DNA of 64,000 nt from Deinandra increscens subsp. villosa. Taxonomy: Eukaryota > Streptophyta > Magnoliopsida > Asterales > Asteraceae. A program made the translations under genes and the position numbers. The stretch lies in the NCBI GenBank assembly GCA_039602395.1, contig JBCNJP010000006.1, forward strand, positions 58,340,429 through 58,404,428, read 5' to 3'. Each line of letters opens with the position of its first letter. Within the stretch, counting starts at the first letter, position 1. Positions 36,636 to 46,815 of the stretch are shown in pieces. Under the pieces are notes generated by a model. That model ran no database searches. It worked only from the letters and a program-made list of their open reading frames with translations, and was not told where the DNA came from.

Positions 36636-37004
36636 TGAAAAACCGTAAGACGGATCTTACTAGAGGTTTGCTTGATCGTAGAGTGAACACGAGATGTAAA
36701 TAAAGTTTGTTTTCATTGAAATCACAAAGACTCAATTACAAACTCTCAATTAAGCTCTCTGGAGAAACACTCTCAAACACACATAGTTATGAACTGGTTT
36801 CTCACAAACACCCTCACTCACTCGTTACAATATTCAAGACAAGCTATCTATATATACACGTCTGGTCCGAGCCTCCTCCGAACTCGGAGTTCGGCCGGTC
36901 CGAACCTCAGGTTCGGACCTGGTTCGGCCAGCAACAATCTTGTCTTGAATCTTCACATCGTCTCGTTCAGATACTTCACATGACGCACAGCTTATGTATC
37001 AACA
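36636..37004 (-). repeat. 3' LTR of the gag-only element
   Basis: 369 bp, next to the polypurine tract. On the element strand a TATATATAG box lies near its middle. Contains several TTCGG/CCGAA motifs. Confidence 0.92.
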
Positions 37005-38486
37005 AACTCCCCCTCGTCATGTGCAGTATCTGTTCGCCAGTTAAAACATATTCTCCGAACAAACTCCCCCTCAACTTGATGGTAGCTTGACCTTGAATAC
37101 TTGACGATGCACAAAATCTTTCATCCTTATCAACAGCTTCAGAAGACTTGAAGTTGTGATGAACTCTTTCCTTTGATTACCTGGCCAACATAAATAATCT
37201 TGGCGCAAAACTTCTCTTTAGAGAATCCAAGATATATGTTTTGAAAATGTTTTTCGTATCTTGTGTCGATCAATCGAAAATAAAAAGAAGTAAAATCTTT
37301 TTGGCTTTTTACAAAGTTTATATCAAAAACACACCAAAAATCTTTTTGTACTTTTCTTGAAATGAAATGAAATTGCAATACAGAAACAAACTCTATTTTT
37401 GGTATTTTGTGAGAAAGATCACGACGCAAGATCATATCAGACATAACGCATCTAGCACATTTCAATTTCGGTCTTAATCAGCATGCAAGCCAAGATAATC
37501 GCAAATACAACATTTATGTTTATTTCAGCATGCACCAATCATATTTATCGTTTTCAGATATGCTTAAGGTAATTTTATCATGCACTGATAACTCGGCTTC
37601 TACTCTATCAGAAATACTTGCAAATCATCATTTTTATCATATAGAAGCATCTTTCTTAGAGATTTAATTATCCTTGATGAGTCATGCAAAAATAAAGCAG
37701 AACCTCAAATACCTAGCAATCAGGTCGGTCTTTCGACACGCAGAGAAAGCCCAAGTATTTGAGAAAATAAGAAAGCAAAACAAGTTGAAATTGTATAATC
37801 CAACAACAATCAGGTCGATTCTTCCGAACGCGCAGAGAAAGTCCGATGGATTATACGAAACACCAAAGAAAATAAAGCAGAAAGTCAAACGAACAACAAT
37901 CAGGTCGATCTTTCGATACGCAGAGAAAGTCCGATCGTTTGACAAAATAAAGAAAATCAAACAAGTTGAAATCTTTCAAAATGAAAACATGCATTCATCA
38001 GGATATCTCTTTATTCTATTTTTGTCAGAATCATCACATAGCATTCATCAAGAAGCAAACAACCAAAGCTTATCAGGCAAGCTTTATGTTTATATCTTAC
38101 TTGCAGATATCAGATTAGTCATGCACATTCACAGATCATACAAGCACCTACAGCCTTTAGACTTAATCTATCCATGGCTGATAACATATATGCTGATGTA
38201 CCATCATTTCTTGCTTTTGTCGGATCAATTTCTCAATTTTCCATTTTTTTTTTATATTTTCAAATTTCTCCCCCTAAAATTCAAACAAATACTATTTTTT
38301 GAATTTTCAAATTTTCTCCCCCTAAAAATATGAATGAAAGAAAAATGAATAACAAAAATGAAAATGATTGATCAACATTTGACACATTTTTGAAAATGAT
38401 TGTTGTAAAAAACAGTGTCCCAAAGATAGAAACGATGCATTTTAACTGAAACCACAAGTATCTCACTGTCAGCAATCTTCAGATCA
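37005..38486. other. Non-coding internal region of the gag-only element
   Basis: Lies between gag and the polypurine tract, where pol would be expected, but shows no pol domain in any frame. Three units carrying CAATCAGGTCG and CGCAGAGAAAG(T/C)CC repeat at about 37717-37755, 37808-37845 and 37895-37930. Runs of TTTTCTCCCCCT near 38270 and 38315 resemble spare polypurine tracts on the element strand. Confidence 0.7.
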
Positions 38487-40754
38487 CTAACAGGTCTTCC
38501 TGAAATACCTGCAAACACTGGAAAATAGTAAGTTTCTAAAACCCCGACCCTCATCCCCAACGATGATAGGTCGCCCAGTGTCTTTAACAAAATCTGTGTT
38601 GGCCGTGGAGACTACTTTTGGTCTCCATTCCTGTTTTGGTGTTTTGATTTCTAGTGAACCATTGTCAACTGATGAGTGACAATCAGAACTACTACCCAAC
38701 TTTTCCGAAGTAATCTTCTTTTTCCAGAAAAAATTAGTATTGAGTATTGGTTCACTAAAAATAATGCCATCAGGATCAACATACATTGTATGTTTGGCAT
38801 GTGATGATGAATTGTTAGCAGTCGTAGGACAATTATTTGCATAATGACCTTTCTTACGACAAACAAAACAAAGTCTTTGACCAGTTAGATTGATAGAAAT
38901 CGGTTTACCAAACTGATCAGTCAGACATTCATCATGATCTTTTGAAAATACAGGTTTTGATTTCTTTGGTTTGTGAAATCTTGGAAAACATTTTGGAGAA
39001 TCATAAAAATCAGAATCATCTCCATAACCAAAGAATTTATCTTGACGATAAAACCTGTTTGATTTAGCAGAATAAAATGAATCTGAATTGTTACCTCCTG
39101 GTGGTGTAGCATCAGATATACAAGATGACTCTTCAGAAGAAAGCTTTTCATCCGATGAGGATACTTTCTTCTTCCAACATTGTTGCTTCTGATCTGAAAA
39201 CACCTTCTGCTTCTTTATCTTTTGTGGTTTGACTTTCTTCTTGTTGAAATCCTCAGTCGGCATTTCTTTTACTTCAAATCCCAAACCACCATTTTTCTGC
39301 TTGAATGTATTTTGAACAGATTTTGGTATCTCATGACCTTGTTTGGCAAGCTTTGTAAATTCATATTTGATTCCTTTCACATCATTCTTTCCAGAAATCA
39401 AAGATTCATCTATCACGATCTCAGAAAACTTTGGCATTTTCACATTTCCTGGATTTCCATTAAACACCTTTTCTTTCTCAAGAAATGTAGATTTTGAATC
39501 AAACTTCAACCCTTTTCGATAATCAACCTCCTTTTTATTTTTCTTCAATTTGAACTTTGTCTTCTTTCCTGAACTGGTATCAGCAAATTTGGAATAATCA
39601 TGTTGTTCAATACCCGATGGTCTAGCTGGAACAGAAATGTCAATATCAACAGGAGCAGGAACTTGATTAAGATTCGCATCTTTACCATTCTCCTGATTTG
39701 TTTCCAACTTGTACAAATAATTCAGGAAAGTCGGTGAATTGTTGCAATTTTTCAATTTCCTTTGCAGATCAAACAACTCAACTTTGAGTTCAGCTATTTT
39801 CATATTAGCTTCTGACAACTCTTTCTGCGAAGCAATGTGCTTGTCAGACAATTTGTTATAATCTATTATATGACATCGTCTCAAGCGACATTCTTCCAGA
39901 ACTTCTGCAGTAACTTTCTCTACCTGTTTCTTATGATAAATAACATCTTGTTTCAAAATGTTATTTTGACTTTGAATCTCACCTTTTTCATCACGCAACT
40001 TTGTAACTTCCTCTTGAAGTTGTATTACTCTATCGGCAACTTCGACAGCAACTTTAGTAACTTTTTCATATTTTTGTTGAAGAGGATAACATTTCTCAAA
40101 TAAAGCATCAAAATCTTCAACAGCTTCCTTTTCTTTAGCTTGAGCTTTATTACATTCTTCAACCAACAAATTCTTCTCTTTCAACCATCCTTCCTTAATA
40201 CTTGCAAACTCCAAACAATTTGCACATGATACAGACACATCCATTTGAATTTTGGTATCTAAATCATTACAAACTTTACTTTTCCATTCCTCCACTTCTT
40301 TTATCAATAAACCATTTTCTTCAGTCAGCTTTTCCACCTTTTTTTCTAACTTTTCAATTATTCCTTTAAACTTCAAATCTTTATCAATCTTTTCTTGAGA
40401 AACTTTAGATATATGTTCTTCACACTGTGTCTTCACAAAATCCCATATCCGTTTTGCCTTTCGAAACTTCCTGATTGGATTTTTAAGAGTTATAGGCAAA
40501 GCTAACATAAGAAGTGTAGTAGCCCTTTCATTTCGATCAAATGCTTCCCTTTCTTCACTTGAAAATTCATGCATTTCCTTAAAATCACCATCACTATAAG
40601 TTGGATACTTATGTTCGTGTGTAATTGGTAACCATAATTTTTTATCCAAATCGTGTACATATCCTCGAAAATTTGTTGCCCAACCATGATAATCTTCAAG
40701 ATTTATCAACTTTGGTACATTCTGACGATGACGCTCAGCCTCAATTTCATTCAT
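38487..40754 (-). CDS. Gag protein of the TR-GAG element, intact, 755 aa
   Basis: Open from ATG 40754 to TAG 38487. The N-terminal part (about 1-130) has the copia-type capsid pattern: LEDYHGWATNFRGYV, then ATTLLMLALP and AKRIWDFV. A long charged coiled-coil region follows (about 135-350), rich in Lys/Glu heptads. Then a basic linker and a CCHC zinc knuckle, CFVCRKKGHYANNC (about residue 630), end the nucleic-acid-binding part. There is no DSG protease site. Such Gag forms virus-like particles that package element RNA; here it must work with enzymes supplied elsewhere. Length is greater than most copia gags because of the coiled coil. No stop or frameshift, unlike the surrounding gypsy gene, consistent with recent insertion. 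Confidence 0.9.
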   Translation of the reverse strand: MNEIEAERHRQNVPKLINLEDYHGWATNFRGYVHDLDKKLWLPITHEHKYPTYSDGDFKEMHEFSSEEREAFDRNERATTLLMLALPITLKNPIRKFRKAKRIWDFVKTQCEEHISKVSQEKIDKDLKFKGIIEKLEKKVEKLTEENGLLIKEVEEWKSKVCNDLDTKIQMDVSVSCANCLEFASIKEGWLKEKNLLVEECNKAQAKEKEAVEDFDALFEKCYPLQQKYEKVTKVAVEVADRVIQLQEEVTKLRDEKGEIQSQNNILKQDVIYHKKQVEKVTAEVLEECRLRRCHIIDYNKLSDKHIASQKELSEANMKIAELKVELFDLQRKLKNCNNSPTFLNYLYKLETNQENGKDANLNQVPAPVDIDISVPARPSGIEQHDYSKFADTSSGKKTKFKLKKNKKEVDYRKGLKFDSKSTFLEKEKVFNGNPGNVKMPKFSEIVIDESLISGKNDVKGIKYEFTKLAKQGHEIPKSVQNTFKQKNGGLGFEVKEMPTEDFNKKKVKPQKIKKQKVFSDQKQQCWKKKVSSSDEKLSSEESSCISDATPPGGNNSDSFYSAKSNRFYRQDKFFGYGDDSDFYDSPKCFPRFHKPKKSKPVFSKDHDECLTDQFGKPISINLTGQRLCFVCRKKGHYANNCPTTANNSSSHAKHTMYVDPDGIIFSEPILNTNFFWKKKITSEKLGSSSDCHSSVDNGSLEIKTPKQEWRPKVVSTANTDFVKDTGRPIIVGDEGRGFRNLLFSSVCRYFRKTC

Positions 40755-40779
40755 TTTGAAAATTTGAAAATCCTACTTG

Positions 40780-41080
40780 GTCCGAACTTCCACCGATCTT
40801 CGTCCGAACCCAAATCAACCTCCGATCTAGCTCCGAACGATGTCCGAACCTGATTACAAAGTCCGAACTTAGATCTTCGTCCGAACACCTCCGAACGTAT
40901 CTCCGAACTTGGTAACTCCGAACTACCTCCGATACAGCTCCGAGCCTTCACCGAACTACCCCGAACTCCCTCCGAGTCTATACCGAACTATGTCCGAACG
41001 CTCACCGAACTTAGAAAACCCCGAACTTCGTCCGAACCCCAGGTTCGGAGCGGTTATATTTCTGTTACTCCGAACCTCAG
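40780..41080. repeat. Clustered CCGAAC motif tract in the gag-only element leader
   Basis: About seventeen copies of CCGAAC (GTTCGG on the element strand), most preceded by T and spaced 8-25 bases. The tract ends just upstream of the gag ATG. The same motif occurs in the LTRs. No coding sense. Confidence 0.8.
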
Positions 41081-41293
41081 ACGAGTTCAAACCCTCTCGA
41101 CATCATTTTTCGCGATTTTGAGAGTTTTTGGATGAGATTTTCGACAGGAATTCAGGTAAACCCCATAGGAATGTTTTAGAAATGAAATACACACGAAAAG
41201 CTCAAAATTTGACTCGTTTTTGAATGAAAAACACTCGGTTTTGTCAAGAAAACGATCACGATCAAGGCAAACGCAATAGAGCAACCTGGATTT

Positions 41294-41305
41294 GCTCTGA
41301 TACCA
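41294..41305 (-). other. Primer-binding site of the gag-only element
   Basis: TGGTATCAGAGC on the element strand, complementary to the initiator Met-tRNA 3' end as in most plant LTR elements. Two bases (AT) separate it from the 5' LTR. Confidence 0.85.
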
Positions 41306-41307
41306 AT

Positions 41308-41676
41308 TGAAAAACCGTAAGACGGATCTTACTAGAGGTTTGCTTGATCGTAGAGTGAACACGAGATGTAAATAAAGTTTGTTTTCATTGAAATCACAAA
41401 GACTCAATTACAAACTCTCAATTAAGCTCTCTGAAGAAACACTCTCAAACACACATAGTTATGAACTGGTTTCTCACAAACACCCTCACTCACTCGTTAC
41501 AATATTCAAGACAAGCTATCTATATATACACGTCTGGTCCGAGCCTCCTCCGAACTCGGAGTTCGGCCGGTCCGAACCTCAGGTTCGGACCTGGTTCGGC
41601 CAGCAGCAATCTTGTCTTGAATCTTCACATCGTCTCGTTCAGATACTTCACATGACGCACAGCTTATGTATCAACA
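41308..41676 (-). repeat. 5' LTR of the gag-only element
   Basis: 369 bp; two differences from each of the other two LTR copies. Confidence 0.92.
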
Positions 41677-44600
41677 AGGGCTTTCTCCTCGCGTCCCATG
41701 ATTTCTACTGGTTGCTCAATGAATCTCAAATGTTCATCAATTTCCAATTCCTCCAAAGGAATTATTTCAGTGTCTTCAGCCAGACATTTCTTTAGGTTAG
41801 AAACGTGAAACACGTTGTGAACTCCATCGAGTTCTGCAGGGAGTCGTAATCGGTAGGCCACCGGGCCTACTTCCCCGATGATTTCAAATGGACCGATGTA
41901 GCGAGGATTCAGCTTTCCACGCTTTCCGAAGCGTATCACACCTTTCCAGGGAGATACCTTCAATAGCACCTTGTCGCCTACCTCGAACTTCAAAGGTTTA
42001 CGGCGTTTGTCGGCATAGCTCTTTTGTCTGTCTCGTGCTGCGGCTATCCGTTTTCTGATTTGAATAATTCGCTCGGTTGTATCATGAATGAGTTCTGGTC
42101 CGGTGAGTCCCTTCTCACCCGTTTCGGCCCAACACACGGGCGATCTACATTTCCTGCCATAAAGTGCTTCAAAAGGTGCTGCACCGATGCTCAAATGATA
42201 ACTGTTGTTGTAGGAGAACTCCACCAATGGAAGGTGAGCTTCCCAGTCTTTACCGAAGTCGAGAACGCAAGCTCGGAGCATGTCTTCTAAAGTCTGAATA
42301 GTTCGCTCCGTTTGACCGTCGGTCTGCGGGTGATAGGCTGTACTCATATCCAGTCTGGTTCCCAGTGCTTCTTGCATAGATTGCCACAATCGGGAAGCAA
42401 ATCGAGGATCTCGATCAGAGATAATAGTCTTAGGCACTCCATGACGTGCCACAATTCGGTCAATGTACAGCTTAGTTAACTTATCCATATTGTCACTTTC
42501 TCTCATTGGAATAAAGTGTGCAGATTTGGTTAATCGATTAATGATAACCCAAATCGCATCCGGTCGATTCGATCGATGAGGTAATCCCGTTACAAAATCC
42601 ATGGAGATATCCTCCCATTTCCATTCTGGGATCTTTGGTTGCTGTAATAGCCCAGAAGGCTTTTGGTACTCGATCTTAACCCTTGAGCATGTTAAACACT
42701 TAGCCACATATCGCGCAATGTCGGCCTTCATATTCGGCCACCAATACAAACCCTTTAAATCTTGGTACATTTTATCTGATCCAGGGTGCACCGAATACCT
42801 TGACTTGTGAGCCTCGTCCATCACGAGTTCACGGAGATTTCCAAGTAAAGGAACCCAAATTCTGTCATTATAATACCTGAGTCCATCGGACTTAATTTCG
42901 GAGTTACCATCCACCCCTCGCAGCGCTTCACCCGCGAAATTTTCCTCTTTTAAAGCTTCTTGTTGGGCATCGCGGATCCGATCCGGCAATCCCGTGTGAA
43001 TGGTAAGTTGCAGCGCTCATACCCGTCGAGGCTTTTCATACTCCTTCCGACTTAAGGCATCAGCCACAACATTGGCTTTTCCCGGGTGATACTTAATTGC
43101 TAAGTCATAGTCATTTAGTAACTCGACCCACCGTCGTTGTCGCATGTTGAGATCCTTCTGATCATAGATGTGTTGTAAGCTTTTGTGGTCGGTAAATATT
43201 GTGCACTTTGTTCCGTAGAGGTAATGTCTCCAAATCTTGAGTGCATGAACAACGGCTCCCAATTCCAAATCATGCGTTGTATAATTCTTCTCAGTATCCT
43301 TCAGTTGCCTGGACCCGTAGGCAATCACTTTGTCTCGTTGCATCAACACACAACCGAGTCCTTGAATGGATGCATCACAATAGACCACGAAGTCGTCAAT
43401 TCCATCGGGTAACGCGAGAATTGGAGCTGAACATAACATGTCCTTAAGAGTTTGAAACGCGCGTTCTTCTTTTTCACCCCATCTATATTACACTCCTTTG
43501 TGCGTTAAAGCCGTCAAAGGTTGAGCCAATTGCGAGAAACCCTTGATGAATCTTCGGTAATATCCGGCAAGTCCCAAAAATTGTCGGATTTCGGTCGGCG
43601 CTCTTGGAGTAGGCCAATTCTTGATAGCTTCCACTTTAGCTGGGTCGACATGAATTCCATTCTGATCGACAATGTGTCCAAGAAACTGGACTTCGCGAAT
43701 CCAAAAATCGCATTTTGAAAACTTGGCGTAAAGCTGTTCCTTGCGGAGTAATTCCAAGATAAGTCGTAGGTGCTCCTCGTGTTCTTCTTTTGTCTTGGAG
43801 TAGATCAAAATATCATCAATGAAAACTATCACGAACTTATCGAGGTACGGCTTGCACACTCAATTCATCAGATCCATAAATACAGCAGGTGCATTAGTTA
43901 GCCCAAACGGCATAACCAAAAACTCGTAATGACCATAGCGAGTTCTGAAAGCAGTCTTTGGGACATCTTCATCACGAACACGAAGTTGGTGATATCCAGA
44001 CCGTAGATCAATCTTTGAGAAGTAGCTTGAACCTTGCAGCTGATCGAAGAGATCGTCGATTCGAGGAAGTGGATACCGATTCTTGATCGTAACCTTGTTA
44101 AGCTCTCGGTAGTCAATACACATTCGGAACGTTACATCCTTCTTTTTAACAAACAATACCGGTGCTCCCCATGGAGACGAACTTGGACGTATAAATCCTT
44201 TGTCGAGTAGCTCTTGAAGTTGTGCGGAGAGTTCGTTGAGTTCGCTTACCGCCAAACGGTAAGGTGCGCGTGCAATCGGAGCGGCTCCAGGAGTTAAATC
44301 GATTCCAAACTCGACTTGTCGAAATGGAGGCAAACCAGGCAGATCATCAGGAAATACATCTTGGAAGTCGCGGACTATCGGGTAGTCGTCGATTCTGCGC
44401 TCGGGAAGTGTCGAATCGGTGACGTTTGCAAGAATCGCGAAGTGACCTTTACGAAGGCACTTCTGAGCTTTGAGAAACGAGATAATACCGGTGACTGTTC
44501 CACCTTTTTCACCTTGAACTGTTAGCACCTCACCGTCTTTGAGTGGGATACGAACCACTTTTTCTTGACATAAAATTTCGGCTCGGTTTTCAGACAACCA

Positions 44601-46800
44601 ATCCATTCCTACTATGACATCAAAACTACCAATCGGGAAAGGCATGAGATCGATTCCTAATGTATGGCCAGCTAGTTCTAATTTACAGTCCTTAACTATC
44701 TGAGTCGTATCATGAAGTTTACCATTTGCTAGCTCTACCACATACTTAGCATCTAAGGCAATTGGTTTAGCATTAATTAATCGAGCAAATTTAGTGGAAA
44801 TAAAGCTTCTTTCAGCACCAGAATCAAACAATACAGTAGCAAAGAAACCATTAAGGATGAATTTACCGTTAATCACGTTGGCATCGTTGCGAGCTTCACC
44901 TTGACCCATAACAAAAGCTCTTCCTCTGCCATTTCCACCATTCCCGTTGTTACCATTCTCGTTGCCATTACCTCCACCATTACCATTTCCACCATTGTTT
45001 CCTTGGTTACCATTTCCCTGCCTTCTCAACTGCGGGCAGTCCCTTTTAATGTGGCCTTGAGCGCCACATTCAAAACAGCCACGGGCTCCACCATTATTGT
45101 TCTGATTGTTTCCTTGCCCGTTACGGTTGTTCCCATAGTTGTTGTTGCCATGATTGTTGTTGTTTTGCCTTAGGCGGTTTTGTTGCTCGGGAAGAATTGT
45201 CCAACAATCCTTCGCCTCATGGCTTTTCTTGCCACACCTGTCACAGCTCAGATTCTTTCGACAAACACCAGCATGATGCTTCCGACACTTGTTACACGAA
45301 GGCAGGTTACCCCTGTAGTTGCTTTGCCCATTACCGCCCTGACGGTTGTTACCACTGTTGTTCCCAGACCTTTTGCTTTGACCTTGGGAGTTATAGGACC
45401 TCCCAGTGTTGTTTCCCACACTCTGATTGTTCATGGAGTTTTCAGGAGCTTCATCATCAGCTTTTCTTTTGCCACTTAAGGCAGTCTTCTCTAAGGCTTT
45501 TGCAGGAAGTGTACCCTTCTCAACTTCCTGATCAGTAAGCTTGTGAGCCAAACGGATGGCTTGCTACACGGTTGCGGGGTTGCTGGCAGTCACTAGTCCC
45601 TTGATTTGAGGCGCGAGGCCTTCCAGATAACGCTCGATGCGTTTGAACTCAGCATCAACCATTGTGGGGCACAAGACCGCGTACTCATGGTAACGCGCTG
45701 TATATTGCTCAATTTCAGACCCAATCATTTTCAGATTCAAGAATTCGCCCTCTAACTTCTTCACTTGGTCACGGGGACAGTACTCCTCCATAATCAGTTC
45801 TTTGAATGCTTCCCAATCCATGTTATTAGCCGCATTTACCCCAATCATCTGAATTTCAGCGTTCCACCAGGAGAGAGCAGCTCCCTCGAAAGTACCAGTC
45901 GCAAATTTCACCTTGCTCTCAGCAGGGCAGTTACACATAGAGAAGACCTTCTCAGACTTCTCGATCCACCTGAGGAGCCCTACCGCTCCTTCTTCGCCGG
46001 AAAATGTCATTGGCTTACAATCCATGAAGGACTTAAACGTGCAGTGATAGTGGTTTCCTGATGCAATAATAGTTCGGGTTTTCAGGTTAAACAGGTCAAA
46101 ATACAATTACTTTGTGCCTTAACCGGCATAATAATTACCCTGAGCGGCGTACGCAGCTTGGATGGCTGCCACAGCGGCTTGCACGTGTTCGTTAATCATA
46201 GCTTGTAGTTGTGCAGGCGTCATGTTGATGTTGCTCCTTCCGTGTCCCCTTCCAGACATCTTGCTGGACAGTTAAAGTAGCCAGTGTTCAGTCACAGTTA
46301 TATTTTATACATATCCCATAATATGTATATTAGCCAGTTCCCGTTATCCCACTATTAGTCCAGAAAAATTTGTGCAAAATCGAGGCGTCGTCGGAGAACG
46401 TCGTAAGTCGTAAGTAGCTATCGTCGAAAGTCGGCTTTCCCATAAAAGTCACCGTCGGCGTAGTCATCGTAGTAGAAATCAGGACGTAGCGTGTAGCATC
46501 GTTTCGTTGTCGCTTTCCCCCGGAGTAGTGCGCGTATTAGCGTTCGCGTTTCGTATTCGTGTGTGAAAATTTTCCTAAGGTTTTCCGTTAGACTTCCTAG
46601 ACACGGTCTATATATATATTTATATCTATATATATATATATATATATACATACGTACTAAGCTTTTACTTACACAGCAGAGCGAGTATCCCAGGTTGGCA
46701 CGTAATTATTTTGGTTTTGGGAATTTGTTTGTTCGTTTGTAACTAAGGTTTTCAAGTTGCATCGTTTTTCAAAAGTGATTCCAGTTCTCTGCAACTTATG

Positions 46801-46812
46801 GCTCTGATACCA
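46801..46812 (-). other. Primer-binding site of the gypsy element
   Basis: TGGTATCAGAGC on the element strand, three bases after the 5' LTR. It fixes the element's orientation as minus. Confidence 0.9.
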
Positions 46813-46815
46813 ATC

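Larger units (their letters stand above)
36264..41676 (-). mobile_element. Gag-only LTR retrotransposon (TR-GAG type) with three LTRs, nested in gypsy integrase
   Basis: Exact AGGGC duplications flank it (36259-36263 and 41677-41681). The minus-strand order is 5' LTR (41308-41676), a 2-base spacer AT, primer site TGGTATCAGAGC (complement at 41294-41305), leader, gag (40754-38487), about 1.5 kb without coding, polypurine GAGGGGGAGTT next to 37005, 3' LTR (36636-37004), three bases ATT, and a third LTR (36264-36632). No protease, integrase or reverse transcriptase is present, so it must use proteins from another element. This matches the published TR-GAG class, except for the extra LTR. Confidence 0.9.
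36114..46259 (-). pseudogene. Gypsy gag-pol polyprotein, six in-frame stops and one insertion
   Basis: A single frame runs from ATG 46259 to 41677, continues after the nested element at 36263 and stops at 36114-36116. Domains in order: gag, CCHC knuckle ([14 protein letters not shown]), protease (DSGA), reverse transcriptase (FIDD), RNase H (YCDASIQG), integrase (HHCC zinc site, D-D-E with SDRDPRF and GQTERT) and a chromodomain-like tail (IPIVKVRW, YTWERE, KKYPHLF). In-frame stops: 46119-46121, 46107-46109, 45564-45566, 43860-43862, 43488-43490, 43017-43019. No frameshift was seen. Each stop is one C-to-T change from a Gln or Arg codon; the last four sit where the family usually has such residues. 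Confidence 0.9.
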
